27,763 nt of DNA from JAICJR01 sp036491015 (GCA_036491015.1 DASXCV010000263.1:1-27763); one strand, 5' to 3'; shown: positions 6,787 through 16,268, numbered from the stretch's first letter. The notes: generated from the letters alone by a model not told the origin. A program made the numbers and translations.

Positions 6787-8567
6787 AGCGCGCCGCCTCC
6801 ACGCTCGTGGTGATCGCCGCCCTCGGGGCGGCCGTCGTGCTGATGGGCGCGAAGTCCGGCGGCGGCCAGTCGAAGACCATCCACATCGTCTTCGACAACG
6901 CCTTCGGCCTGACGAGCGGCGGCGATCTGAAGATCGGCGGCGTGAAGGCCGGCAAGACCACGAGCTTCGGCGTGACCAACACGCTGCCGCCGAAGGCGAT
7001 CGTGACCGCGCAGATCACGCAGCCGGGCTTCACCTCGTTCCGCAGCGACGCGAGCTGCCGGATCCGCCCGCAGTCGCTGATCGGCGAGTACTACGTGGAC
7101 TGCCAGCCGGGCACCTCGTCGAAGCCGCTGCCGAACGACACGGTGCCGGTCGCGCAGACCCAGTCGACGATCCCGCAGGACCTCGTGCAGGACATCATGC
7201 GCCAGCCCGAGCGCGAGCGCCTGCGGCTGATCATCAACGAGCTCGGCACCGGGCTCGCCGGCCGCCCGGCGGACCTGAACGCGGTGATCAAGCGCGCCGA
7301 CCCGGCCCTTCAGCAGACGAGCCAGGTGCTGAAGATCCTGGGCAACCAGAACAAGGTCATCCAGAACTTCATCGTCAACTCCGACACGGTGATGAAGCAG
7401 CTCGCCGCGCGCAAGCAGGACGTGGCGCGCTTCGTGGTCGAGGCGGCGAAGACGTCCGAGACGACCGCCTCGCGGCAGCAGGCGTTCCAGGCCCAGTGGC
7501 ACAAGCTGCCCGGCTTCCTCGCGGGGCTCCAGCCGACGATGGCGAAGCTCGGCAACCTCGCCGACCAGCAGACGCCGCTGCTCGCGGACCTCCAGCGCTC
7601 CGCCCCTGCCCTCAACACCTTCTTCCAGCGGCTCGGCCCGTTCACCCAGGCGTCGCGCCCGGCGTTCAAGTCACTCGGCCAGGCCTCGATCCAGGGACGC
7701 ACAGCCCTCAATGGCAGCCGCCGCGAGGTGGACCAGCTGGCCGCGCTCTCCTCGGACGCGCCGCAGCTGGCCAAGCCGCTGCGCCAGTTCCTGCAGACGA
7801 TGGACGATCGCAGCCGCAGCGTGATGGACGACCCGCGCGCGGCCGCCAGCGCGCCGCCCGCGCCGGATCCGACGGCCTACCACAAGGGCCAGGGCTTCAC
7901 GGGCATGGAGGCGTTCTGGAACTACGTCTACTGGCAGACGCTGTCGATCAACCCGTTCGACTCGATCGGCCACGTGCTGCGAGGCCTGTTCATCCTCGGC
8001 TCGCCCTGCGCGAACTACCAGACGGGCGCCGGCTACAACACGGACCCCAAGGTCCGCGCGCTGTTCGACAAGTGCAGCTCGTGGCTCGGTCCGTACCAGC
8101 CGGGCGTGAACGCCAAGGACCCGACCGGCGAGGTCAAGTCGTCCTCGAGCGGCGCGCAGTCGAAGTCGAACACGAACTCGTCCACGCCGGGACGCGGCGC
8201 GCCTGAGGCACAGCCGAAGGCCGGCCAGCCGGATATCTCGAAGCCGCAGATCACGCTGCCACCAGAGGTGCAGCAGCTGCTGGACACGCTCAAGGTGCCG
8301 GGCACGAGCCCGAAGCTGCCACAGATCCCCGGCCAGCTTCCGCAGAACCTGCAACAGACGCTCCAATCGCTGCCTCCGAATGTGCAACAGCAGATTCAGT
8401 CGCTGCCGCTGGACCAGCAGATACAGGCGCTGCAAAAGCTCCAGTCCGGCGCCTTGGGCGGAACTTCAGGAGGCTCGCCGCTGCCCGCGCTCGGGGCCTC
8501 GAGCTCCCAGGACGCGAACTCCCTGAACACGAACTCCCAGCTCCTCAACTTCCTGCTCGGACAATGA
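6783..8567 (+). CDS. MCE/MlaD family protein 2, with a Gln/Pro-rich repeat tail
   Basis: A 594-residue protein. The N-terminal helix (about 5-23) is an uncleaved anchor, since there is no lipobox Cys. The MCE domain (about 31-112) contains DLKIGGVKAGKTTSF and LIGEYYVDCQPG. Two cysteines inside this domain, C92 and C107, are close enough to form a disulfide, which the other five copies lack. A helical region follows up to about 380 and then a Ser/Gly-rich spacer. The last 100 residues are rich in Gln, Pro and Leu with three tandem 11-residue units. Translation is coupled to the gene before (ATGA at 6783-6786) and the gene after (ATGA at 8564-8567). It would be a subunit of the same envelope lipid-transfer complex. 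Confidence 0.88.
   Translation: MKRAASTLVVIAALGAAVVLMGAKSGGGQSKTIHIVFDNAFGLTSGGDLKIGGVKAGKTTSFGVTNTLPPKAIVTAQITQPGFTSFRSDASCRIRPQSLIGEYYVDCQPGTSSKPLPNDTVPVAQTQSTIPQDLVQDIMRQPERERLRLIINELGTGLAGRPADLNAVIKRADPALQQTSQVLKILGNQNKVIQNFIVNSDTVMKQLAARKQDVARFVVEAAKTSETTASRQQAFQAQWHKLPGFLAGLQPTMAKLGNLADQQTPLLADLQRSAPALNTFFQRLGPFTQASRPAFKSLGQASIQGRTALNGSRREVDQLAALSSDAPQLAKPLRQFLQTMDDRSRSVMDDPRAAASAPPAPDPTAYHKGQGFTGMEAFWNYVYWQTLSINPFDSIGHVLRGLFILGSPCANYQTGAGYNTDPKVRALFDKCSSWLGPYQPGVNAKDPTGEVKSSSSGAQSKSNTNSSTPGRGAPEAQPKAGQPDISKPQITLPPEVQQLLDTLKVPGTSPKLPQIPGQLPQNLQQTLQSLPPNVQQQIQSLPLDQQIQALQKLQSGALGGTSGGSPLPALGASSSQDANSLNTNSQLLNFLLGQ
8337..8435 (+). repeat. Three tandem 33-nt units coding an 11-residue Gln-rich repeat
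   Basis: Residues 519-551 of MCE protein 2 read LPQNLQQTLQS, LPPNVQQQIQS and LPLDQQIQALQ. Leu-Pro starts each unit and Gln dominates the rest. The spacing suggests short amphipathic helices broken at each Pro. The DNA copies differ, so this is an old repeat. Confidence 0.75.
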
Positions 8568-10150
8568 CCCGCCGCGGAACAGCCTCCCTCGTCGCGTCGC
8601 CCGTGCTCGTCGGGGCGGTGACCACGCTGATCGTGATCGTGGCCGTGTTCCTCGCCTACAACGCGAACAACGGCCTGCCGTTCGTGCCCACCTACGACGT
8701 GTGGGCGCAGCTGCCGAGCGGGGCGAACCTGGTGAAGGGCAACGAGGTGCGCGTGGGCGGCTTCCGCGTGGGCGTGGTGGACAAGATCGTGCCGCAGTAC
8801 GACCCGGCGGCGAAGAAGACGATCGCGCGCATCCACATGAAGCTCGACAAGTCGGTGCAGCCGCTCGCCACGAACACGCACCTGGTGGTGCGTCAGCGCT
8901 CGGCGCTCGGCCTGAAGTTCGTCGAGATCGATCCCGGCAACGCACGCACGACCTACCGCGCGGGCGACACGATCCCGCTCAAGTTCGCCGGCAACCCGGT
9001 GGAGTTCGACGACGTCTTCAGCACGTTCGACAAGCCCACGCGGACCGCGTCCCAGCAGGCGCTGAACGGCTTTGGCGACGCGTTCTCCGGCCGCGGCGAG
9101 TCGCTCAACGCGGCGATCCAGGCGCTCAACCCGTTCGTCACCGACCTCCGCCCCGTGATGGCGAACCTCGCCAACCCGTCGACCCAGCTCAACCAGTTCT
9201 TCAAGCAGATCGGCAACGCCTCGGCCGAGGTGGCGCCGGTGGCGAAGGTGCAGGCCGCGCTGTTCGGCGAGCTGGCCGACACCTTCCACGCGATCGACCA
9301 CAACCCGGCCAACCTGCAGGCGGCGATCGCGAAGGCGCCCGCCACGCTCGACACGGCCACCGCGAGCTTCAAGGTGCAGCAGCCGTTCCTCGCGGACTTC
9401 GCCGACCTGTCGCACCGGCTTCGCCCGGTGGCGGCGTCGCTGCCGAGCACGCTGCCGGCGGTCAACACCGCGTTCAAGTACGGCACGCCGGTGCTGCCGA
9501 AGACGGTGCCGCTCAACCAGGAGACCGGCCGGCTCTTCAACGCGCTCGACGACCTCGCGAAGAACCCGAACACGCTCCTGTCGCTCAAGGACCTGACGAC
9601 GACTGTCGCCGTCGGCGCGCCGCTCCTCGCCTACGTCGCGCCGTACCAGACGGTCTGCGACGACACGGTCTACTTCTTCACCGGCCTCGGCGGCCACATG
9701 TCCGAGGACGTGAAGGGCGGCACGATCGAGCGCGTGCTCGTGCGCAGCGACATTCCCGACCAGCAGCCGGGCAAGCTCGGCTCGAGCGACAACTTCCGCC
9801 CGGCCGACCTGCCGTCGAACGTCAACCCGAAGACCACCAAGCTGGCCTCGGGCGACTACGCCGAGGTGCAGCACGGCCAGCCGTACGCCCCAGCGATCGA
9901 TGCCGACGGCAACGCCGACTGCGAGACCGGCCAGAACGGCTACCTCAGCGGCCCGCTGCCCGCCAGCGGCACGCCCGAGTCGGGCCGCTACCCGCCGGCC
10001 AAGGCCGGGTCCGGCTTCAACCCGAACAACCCGAACGATCCCTTCTACCTGAACCAGGCCGGCGGCAGCCACAACGTGGTGGCGCCGAACACGCCCGGCC
10101 TCGCGGGCCCGACCTTCAAGGGCGTCCCGAACCTGAAGGACGTGCCGTAG
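8564..10150 (+). CDS. MCE/MlaD family protein 3
   Basis: A 528-residue member of the cassette. A membrane helix spans about residues 10-32 (VLVGAVTTLIVIVAVFLAY). The MCE domain at about 42-125 has NEVRVGGFRVGVVDKI and the SALGLKFVEIDPGNA strand. Then come the FDDVFSTFDKPTRTA segment that starts the helical region in this family and a long helical needle-like region. The C-terminus (about 440-528) is Gly/Pro/Asn-rich and of low complexity. The start ATG overlaps the previous stop by 4 nt, and only 2 nt separate it from the next gene. It should be anchored in the cytoplasmic membrane with the bulk outside. Confidence 0.9.
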   Translation: MTRRGTASLVASPVLVGAVTTLIVIVAVFLAYNANNGLPFVPTYDVWAQLPSGANLVKGNEVRVGGFRVGVVDKIVPQYDPAAKKTIARIHMKLDKSVQPLATNTHLVVRQRSALGLKFVEIDPGNARTTYRAGDTIPLKFAGNPVEFDDVFSTFDKPTRTASQQALNGFGDAFSGRGESLNAAIQALNPFVTDLRPVMANLANPSTQLNQFFKQIGNASAEVAPVAKVQAALFGELADTFHAIDHNPANLQAAIAKAPATLDTATASFKVQQPFLADFADLSHRLRPVAASLPSTLPAVNTAFKYGTPVLPKTVPLNQETGRLFNALDDLAKNPNTLLSLKDLTTTVAVGAPLLAYVAPYQTVCDDTVYFFTGLGGHMSEDVKGGTIERVLVRSDIPDQQPGKLGSSDNFRPADLPSNVNPKTTKLASGDYAEVQHGQPYAPAIDADGNADCETGQNGYLSGPLPASGTPESGRYPPAKAGSGFNPNNPNDPFYLNQAGGSHNVVAPNTPGLAGPTFKGVPNLKDVP

Positions 10151-10152
10151 CG

Positions 10153-11817
10153 ATGTCCTTCTTCCGCAAGAGCAAGCACCCGCAGGACCCGGGCATGTCG
10201 CCGGTGAAGGCCGGCGTGATCGCGCTCGTGGTGCTCGGGCTGGCCGTGTTCTTCGCGTTCACGAAGTACAACCCGCTGGCGAGCCCGTACAAGCTCACCG
10301 CGGTCTTCCGCACGGCCAACAACATCCAGCCCAACTCGCCCGTGCGCATCGCCGGCGTGAACGTGGGCAAGGTCACGAGCGTCAGCGGGATCCCGGGCGG
10401 ACAGGGCGCCGCGCGCGTGACGATGCAGATCTCGAAGGACGGGCTGCCGATCCACCAGGACGCCACGGTCAAGATCCGTCCGCGCATCTTCCTCGAGGGC
10501 AACGAGTTCGTCGACCTGCAGCCCGGCTCGCCGTCCTCGCCGGTGATCAAGAAGGGGTCGCACTTCCAGATCCCGATCCAGCAGACCGCCGCGCCGGTGC
10601 AGTTCGACCAGGTGCTCACCGCGCTTCAGTCGGACACGCGCAAGAACCTGCAGATGTTCCTCAAGGAGTACTCGAAGGGTCTCGCCGACGGCGGCGCGCA
10701 GGGCTTCAACCAGGCCGTGAAGGCGATGCCCAGCGCCTACCGCTACGGGTCGCTCGCCAACGAGGGCGCGCTCGGCACGCAGCCGCACGACCTCTCGAAG
10801 GTCGAGGCGGGCCAGGCCCAGGTCTTCCGCGCGCTTGACGTCCACGAGCAGGACCTGAAGGACCTGATCACCAACTTCAACACCACGGCCGCGGCCTTCG
10901 CGCGCGAGGACCAGCCGCTGCAGCAGGCGATCCCGGCACTCGACAGCGCGCTGCGCGTGGGCACCCCCGCGCTGCAGCGGTTGAACGGCGCGCTGCCGGC
11001 GCTGCGCTCGTTCTCGCGCACGGCGCTCCCGGGCGTGAAGTCGTCGGGTCCGACGATCGACGCCTCGATGCCGTTCGTCACCCAGGCCCGCCGGCTCGTG
11101 AGCCAGCAGGAGCTGAAGGGGCTGACCCAGGACCTGATGGTCACGATCCCGCCGCTCGCGAGGCTCAACCACGAGGCGATCCCGCTGCTCGAGGAGACGC
11201 GCCAGCTCAGCGCCTGCCAGAACAACGTGCTGCTGCCGTTCGCCACCTCGAAGATCCCGGATCCGGACTTCCCGAAGAACTCGGGCGCCTTCTACCAGCA
11301 GGTGGCGCGCACGCTGCCGGGCCTCGCGGGCGAGAGCCGCATCTCGGATGCGAACTCGGGCCTCTTCCACATCTCGGTGGGCGCCGGGCCGCTGACGATC
11401 GCGCAGACCGACGGCGCGGGCGAGAAGCTCTTCGGCCAGTCGGCCTTCCCGGTCGAGGCCACGCGTCCGGCCAAGCCCGACGCCCGTCCCGTGGACCGCC
11501 CGAACGTGCCCTGCGAGACGCAGCAGCCGCCCGATCTGCACGCGCCCACGCAGCTCGCGTCGAGCGGCCTGGTCGACCAGACCAGCAGCACGCCGATCGC
11601 GCCGACGAGCTCGATGGCGCCTGACGTGGCGAAGCTGCACGAGAACGCGATCAACGTCATGCAGCGGGTGGCCAGCGCGCTCGCGCGCCAGAAGAAAGGC
11701 CAGACCAGCCTCGATCCGCTGGACTACCCGACCGCGAAGGTGCAGGAGAAGGCCGCGAAGCAGCTCGGCCTCACCTGGCAGGGGAACAACCTCGTGAACC
11801 TGGGGACCGGCAAGTGA
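10153..11817 (+). CDS. MCE/MlaD family protein 4
   Basis: A 554-residue member. After a basic N-terminus a membrane helix lies at about 18-36 (AGVIALVVLGLAVFFAF). The MCE domain at about 45-128 has VRIAGVNVGKVTSV and RIFLEGNEFVDLQPGSP. A long helical region begins at FDQVLTALQSDTRKNLQMF. A pair of cysteines (SACQNN and NVPCETQ) flanks the C-terminal beta-rich part. The tail after residue 490 is Thr/Ser-rich, then helical. ATG 10153 follows the previous stop by 2 nt; the same frame stays open far upstream, but only as a shadow of MCE protein 3. The next gene starts at a GTGA overlap. Confidence 0.9.
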   Translation: MSFFRKSKHPQDPGMSPVKAGVIALVVLGLAVFFAFTKYNPLASPYKLTAVFRTANNIQPNSPVRIAGVNVGKVTSVSGIPGGQGAARVTMQISKDGLPIHQDATVKIRPRIFLEGNEFVDLQPGSPSSPVIKKGSHFQIPIQQTAAPVQFDQVLTALQSDTRKNLQMFLKEYSKGLADGGAQGFNQAVKAMPSAYRYGSLANEGALGTQPHDLSKVEAGQAQVFRALDVHEQDLKDLITNFNTTAAAFAREDQPLQQAIPALDSALRVGTPALQRLNGALPALRSFSRTALPGVKSSGPTIDASMPFVTQARRLVSQQELKGLTQDLMVTIPPLARLNHEAIPLLEETRQLSACQNNVLLPFATSKIPDPDFPKNSGAFYQQVARTLPGLAGESRISDANSGLFHISVGAGPLTIAQTDGAGEKLFGQSAFPVEATRPAKPDARPVDRPNVPCETQQPPDLHAPTQLASSGLVDQTSSTPIAPTSSMAPDVAKLHENAINVMQRVASALARQKKGQTSLDPLDYPTAKVQEKAAKQLGLTWQGNNLVNLGTGK

Positions 11818-13184
11818 GGCACGCGATTCGCAAGCACCTCGGCGACTTCGTGGCGATCCTGGGGCTCGTCGTGCTGTCCGCCGGCGTGGCCGGCTTCATC
11901 CTCTCGCACGAGCGCCTGCGCTTCCCGTGGCAGCCCAGCCCGTTCCCGGTGAACGCCGCCTTCACCACCGCACAGGCCGTCACGCCCGGACAGGGCCAGA
12001 CCGTGCGCATCGCGGGCGTGCAGGTGGGCTCGATCGGCGCGGTGCATCTGCAGAACGGCGACGCCGTCGTGCGCCTCGACATCGACCCGAAGTACAAGCA
12101 CCTGATCCACCAGGACGCGACGGCGCTGCTGCGCCCGAAGACCGGCCTGAAGGACATGTTCGTGGAGGTCGATCCGGGCACCGCGCAGACCCCGCTGATG
12201 CAGAAGGACGGCACGATCCCGGTGCAGAACACGGCGCCGGACATCAACCAGGATGAGATCCTCAGCTCGCTCGACACGGATACGCGTGCGTATCTCCAGC
12301 TCCTGGTCAACGGCCTCGGCCAGGGCCTCAAGGGCCGCTCGACGGATCTGCGCAACGTCTTCAAGCAGCTCGGGCCGACGCACCAGGACCTCGCGCGCGT
12401 GGCCAAGGCGGTCGCGCAGCGCCGCTACAACCTGCGCCGGCTGGTGCACAACTACGGCGAGCTGACCGCCGCGCTCGCGGACAAGGACCACGACATCGCG
12501 AACCTCGTGGACGCCTCGAACGCCGTCTTCCGCTCGTTCGCCAACGAGAACCAGAACGTGTCGGACGCGGTCGCCCGCCTGCCCGGCACGCTCAACACCA
12601 CGGCGCAGACGCTCCAGAAGGTGAACACGCTCTCCGGCGTCCTGCGCCCGAGCCTCGACTCCCTGCGCCCGGCCTTCAAGCAGCTCAACAAGGCGAACAA
12701 GGCGGTGCTGCCGTTCGTCAAGGAGGCGGCGCCGATCACGCGCAACCAGATCCGGCCGTTCGTCCAGACCGCGCGCCCGTACGTGAGCCAGAGCCTCAAG
12801 CCGGCGTCGGTGAACCTCGCGCGGGCGGTGCCGGACCTCGACAGCTCCTTCCACGAGCTCAACCGCTTCTTCAACATCGGCGCGTACAACCCCGCCGGCA
12901 AGCAGGGCATCAGCAGCTCGTGCGAGAACCAGGGCGCCTGCTCCTCGGCCGAGCTCAACCGCAAGCAGCCGTACCTCTACTGGCTCGCGTGGGTGGCGCA
13001 GAACTCGAACTCCCTGTTCTCGACCTCTGACTCCGAGGGCCCGCTGCGCCGCGCGCTGTTCATGTTCGACTGCAACTCCATCCACGCGATCCTCGACCAG
13101 ACGGGCGGCGCCGCCGACGCCCTCTTCGGCCCGCTGTCGAGCGTGCTCACCGACGCCAAGTTCTGCGGGGGGCCGAGCAAGTAA
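11814..13184 (+). CDS. MCE/MlaD family protein 5
   Basis: A 456-residue member, the shortest of the six. The membrane helix is at about 11-31 (FVAILGLVVLSAGVAGFIL). The MCE domain at about 43-125 has VRIAGVQVGSIGAV and TGLKDMFVEVDPGTA. The helical region starts at LSSLDTDTRAYLQLL. The C-terminal third contains several cysteines (SSCENQGAC, FDCNS, KFCGG) that could form two extracytoplasmic disulfides. In mycobacterial mce operons the fifth Mce gene encodes a lipoprotein, but here no lipobox Cys exists. The GTG start overlaps the previous stop by 4 nt (GTGA), and the TAA stop shares one base with the next ATG. Confidence 0.9.
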   Translation: MRHAIRKHLGDFVAILGLVVLSAGVAGFILSHERLRFPWQPSPFPVNAAFTTAQAVTPGQGQTVRIAGVQVGSIGAVHLQNGDAVVRLDIDPKYKHLIHQDATALLRPKTGLKDMFVEVDPGTAQTPLMQKDGTIPVQNTAPDINQDEILSSLDTDTRAYLQLLVNGLGQGLKGRSTDLRNVFKQLGPTHQDLARVAKAVAQRRYNLRRLVHNYGELTAALADKDHDIANLVDASNAVFRSFANENQNVSDAVARLPGTLNTTAQTLQKVNTLSGVLRPSLDSLRPAFKQLNKANKAVLPFVKEAAPITRNQIRPFVQTARPYVSQSLKPASVNLARAVPDLDSSFHELNRFFNIGAYNPAGKQGISSSCENQGACSSAELNRKQPYLYWLAWVAQNSNSLFSTSDSEGPLRRALFMFDCNSIHAILDQTGGAADALFGPLSSVLTDAKFCGGPSK

Positions 13185-14671
13185 TGCCCAAGCAAGCTCC
13201 CAGCGTCGGCCGGATCCTCGGCATGGTGGTGTTCACGATGTCCTGCTTCGGGATCCTGCTGTTCCTCTGGATCTCGTTCGGCGGTCCGGTGCCGCTCAAG
13301 CCGAAGGGCTACGAGTTCACGGTCAACTTCCCCGAGGCCACCACGCTCGCGCAGGAGGCGGACGTGCGCATCGCCGGCGTGAACGTCGGCAAGGTCGTCC
13401 GGATGAAGCTCGACAAGGGCGGCGCGCGCACCACCGTCACGATCGACATCAACAAGGGCTTCGCGCCGATCCCCAAGGACTCGAAGGCGATCCTGCGGCA
13501 GAAGACGCTGCTCGGCGAGACCTACGTCGAGCTCTCGCCCGGCACGAAGAAGTCGGGCAACATGCTGCCGGACGACGGGCAGCTCGCGAACACTCAGGTC
13601 GAGCCGACCGTCCAGCTCGACCAGATCTACGACGCGTTCGACCCGCAGACGCGCAAGGCGTTCCAGCAGTGGGTTCAGCAGTCGGCCGCGACGATCAACG
13701 GCGGCCGCGCGCAGGACCTCAACGACGCGCTCGGCAACCTGCAGGGCTTCGCCGAGGACGGCGCCGGCGTGCTCAGCGTCCTCAACCGCCAGAGCGCGGA
13801 CCTACACAACTTCGTGAAGAACACGGGCGTGGTGTTCCACGCGCTCACCCAGCGCCAGGGCCAGCTGCGTTCGCTGATCGTGAACTCGAACGATGTCTTC
13901 TCGGCCACCCAGTCGCGGGACAAGGCGCTGGCGCAGGTGTTCGACATCCTGCCCACGTTCGAGGACGAGTCGAAGGCCACGCTCGCCCGGCTCCAGACCT
14001 TCTCAGAGAACGCGCACCCGCTGGTGAACGACCTCAAGCCGGTGGCGGACCGCCTGCAGCCGACCGTCAAGGACCTGTCGGTGCTGGCGCCGCAGCTCAC
14101 GACCTTCTTCAAGACCAAGCTGCCGCCGCTGATCGCCGCCGGCAAGCCCAACCTGCCGAACGGCGAGCGCTTTCTGCGCGGGGCGTCGCCGCTGATGGAC
14201 GGGCTGCACACCTTCTTCCCGGAGTTCAACCCGATCCTGTCGTTCGCCAACTACTACCAATCGGTGCTCGCGGACTTCCTCTCGATCGGCGGCGCCGCCA
14301 CCATGTACACGGGCGTGAACCCGCCGATCGACGGCGTCTCGCTTCCGACGCTCAGCCAGTTCGGAATCATCAACGAGCGCTCGGTCGGGCTCCACACCAC
14401 GATCCCGACGTATGACCGCGGCAACGCGTACCTCTCGCCAAACGCCTACTCGCGCGCGACGAAGACCGGCGCGATCGAGGCCTTCAGCTGCGCGAACACG
14501 AAGACGGGCGGCGAGGTGAAGCAGCCGGACACGAGCGACAAGGCGCCGCCCTGCTACGTGCAGCCGCCGCTGCTCTTCGACAACAAGCAGTTCCCGAATC
14601 TGCAGACGGGCGTCGCCCCGGTGAAGCCCCCGCCGGGCCCGTACGACGGCAGCAAGCCCGCCCGGCCCTAA
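13184..14671 (+). CDS. MCE/MlaD family protein 6 (last of the cassette)
   Basis: A 495-residue member. A membrane helix at about 12-34 (GMVVFTMSCFGILLFLWISF) is followed by an MCE domain at about 43-125 (VRIAGVNVGKVVRM, KTLLGETYVELSPGT). The helical region begins at IYDAFDPQTRKAFQQW. The C-terminal part is less helical, with FSCANTK and PPCYVQPP as a possible disulfide pair and a Pro-rich end. It starts within a TAATG junction. The stop is followed after 28 nt by the cyclase gene, so the MCE cassette and the signalling genes may share a transcript. The barrel core is closest to those of MCE proteins 4 and 5, which suggests tandem duplication. Confidence 0.9.
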   Translation: MPKQAPSVGRILGMVVFTMSCFGILLFLWISFGGPVPLKPKGYEFTVNFPEATTLAQEADVRIAGVNVGKVVRMKLDKGGARTTVTIDINKGFAPIPKDSKAILRQKTLLGETYVELSPGTKKSGNMLPDDGQLANTQVEPTVQLDQIYDAFDPQTRKAFQQWVQQSAATINGGRAQDLNDALGNLQGFAEDGAGVLSVLNRQSADLHNFVKNTGVVFHALTQRQGQLRSLIVNSNDVFSATQSRDKALAQVFDILPTFEDESKATLARLQTFSENAHPLVNDLKPVADRLQPTVKDLSVLAPQLTTFFKTKLPPLIAAGKPNLPNGERFLRGASPLMDGLHTFFPEFNPILSFANYYQSVLADFLSIGGAATMYTGVNPPIDGVSLPTLSQFGIINERSVGLHTTIPTYDRGNAYLSPNAYSRATKTGAIEAFSCANTKTGGEVKQPDTSDKAPPCYVQPPLLFDNKQFPNLQTGVAPVKPPPGPYDGSKPARP

Positions 14672-14699
14672 CTCGCGCCGAATACGGGACAATTCCAGA

Positions 14700-16268
14700 G
14701 TGGAGCGCGCCTACGAGTGGCTGTACCGGCGCCTCGGCCACCGCTATCTGACCGCGATTGCAGGGATCGAGGCGAGTTCCGCGATGCTGATCGCGCTGGG
14801 CACGATCGGCGTCTTTCAGCTGTACGTGGACATGACGGCCGCCGAGTTCTGGCGGATCCTGTTCGTCACCGAGCTGCTCGTGGTGTGCGCGCTCTGCGTG
14901 GGCGCGCGCTCCTTCTGGACGTCGTGGCTCCCGCTGCGACAGTGGGTCCGGGGCGAGCGCGAGGGCCTCGACCCGGCCGCGGTCTGGCGCAGCACGATCT
15001 CCGTTCCGCTCGACCTGGTCACGCGGGGCGAGAAGATGACCATCTGCCTCGTCGCGCTGCCGGCGGCGGTCTTCGGCGCCATCGAGCTCAAGCTCCACTG
15101 GTATGCGGTGCCGCTGCTGCTGGTGGGCAGCCTGGTGTCGATCGCGTACGCGGCGGTGCTCGAGTTCTTCGCCTCCGAGGTCGCCCTGCGACCGATCGTG
15201 CGCGAGGTGGCGCCGCTCCTTCCGGACGGCTTCGCGCCGGACGGCAGCGGGGTGCCGCTGCGCTGGAAGCTGCTCGGCTCGCTGCCGCTCATCAACGTGA
15301 TCACGGGCGTGATCGTCAGCGGCCTGTCCGCGGGTGACCGCTCCTCGCTCGCGGGTCTCGGGGTGAGCGTGCTCGTCGCGGTGCTCGTGGCCTCCACCCT
15401 GTCGCTCGAGCTGACCGTGCTCGTGTCGCGCTCGGTGCTCATGCCGGTGCGCGACCTGATCGCCGCCACAGAGCGGGTGAAGGCGGGCGACTTCTCCGCG
15501 CGAGTGCCGGTGGTGTCCGGCGACGAGATGGGCACGCTCGCGCTCTCGTTCAACCAGATGATGCGCGGGCTGTCCGAGCGCGAGGCGCTGCACGACGCGT
15601 TCGCGAGCTATGTGGATCCGCAGGTGGCGCAGCGCGTGCTCGAGGAGGGCACGCACATCGCCGGCGAGGAGGCCGAGGTCACGCTCGCGTTCGTCGACAT
15701 CCGCGACTTCACGAGCTTCGCCGAGCGCTCGAGCGCGCGCGAGGCGGTGGCGTACGTGAACGAGTTCCTCGAGCTGGTGGTCCCGATCGTCACCCGCCAT
15801 GGTGGCCACGCCAACAAATTCGTCGGGGATGGCCTGCTCGCGGTGTTCGGCGCCCCGGCGCGGCTGCCCGACCACGCCGACCGCGCCCTGGCGGCTGCGG
15901 CTGAGATCGCGGGGAGCGTGCGCGAGCACTTCGGGGAGCGGCTGCAGATCGGCGTGGGCGTGAGCTCGGGGACGGTGCTCGCGGGCACGGTGGGCGGCGG
16001 CGGCAAGCTCGACTTCACCGTGATCGGAGACGCCGTGAACGTCGCCTCGCGCGTGGAGGAGGTCACCCGCGCAACGGGCGACACGGTGCTGCTCACGGAG
16101 GCGACGAAGGCTTTAAGCTCTGATGCTCGTCTGCGGCTGGAAGCACGTGGCGCAATTTCCCTAAAAGGGCGCTCCGATCCTGTGCGGATTTATGCACTGG
16201 TGGACTCTGGCGCGGCGATGGTTCAACATCTGACAGGGGCTACAAGCGGGATGCGTAGTGGCCGATGA
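14700..16268 (+). CDS. Membrane class III adenylate cyclase (six TM helices, HAMP, CHD domain)
   Basis: A 522-residue cyclase with the architecture of mycobacterial Rv1318c/Rv3645-type enzymes. Six hydrophobic segments occupy about residues 17-245, a HAMP domain about 250-300 (MPVRDLIAATERVKAGDFSA), and the cyclase homology domain about 325-505. Catalytic residues are complete. D333 (FVDIRDFT) and D377 (FVGDG) bind metal. K373 and T440 sit at the purine-specifying positions, a pair typical of ATP-using enzymes. N447 and R451 are the transition-state residues. It should make cAMP at the inner membrane face as a homodimer. GTG 14700 begins 28 nt after the last mce gene; ACAATT just upstream could be a weak internal -10. 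Its 3' end overlaps the phosphatase gene by 11 nt. Codons from about 16104 on are less GC-rich and include a TTA. Confidence 0.93.
   Translation: MERAYEWLYRRLGHRYLTAIAGIEASSAMLIALGTIGVFQLYVDMTAAEFWRILFVTELLVVCALCVGARSFWTSWLPLRQWVRGEREGLDPAAVWRSTISVPLDLVTRGEKMTICLVALPAAVFGAIELKLHWYAVPLLLVGSLVSIAYAAVLEFFASEVALRPIVREVAPLLPDGFAPDGSGVPLRWKLLGSLPLINVITGVIVSGLSAGDRSSLAGLGVSVLVAVLVASTLSLELTVLVSRSVLMPVRDLIAATERVKAGDFSARVPVVSGDEMGTLALSFNQMMRGLSEREALHDAFASYVDPQVAQRVLEEGTHIAGEEAEVTLAFVDIRDFTSFAERSSAREAVAYVNEFLELVVPIVTRHGGHANKFVGDGLLAVFGAPARLPDHADRALAAAAEIAGSVREHFGERLQIGVGVSSGTVLAGTVGGGGKLDFTVIGDAVNVASRVEEVTRATGDTVLLTEATKALSSDARLRLEARGAISLKGRSDPVRIYALVDSGAAMVQHLTGATSGMRSGR

Noticed and set aside
8396..10072. 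Long minus-strand frame opposite MCE genes 2-3
   Set aside because: Arg/Val/His-rich shadow without family motifs; the plus strand carries the coupled mce genes.
10045..13085. Long minus-strand frames opposite MCE genes 4-5
   Set aside because: Same antisense artefact; no start signals and Arg-rich composition.
14484..15929. Minus-strand frame opposite the cyclase gene
   Set aside because: His/Arg/Glu-rich shadow; the cyclase on the plus strand has complete catalytic residues.
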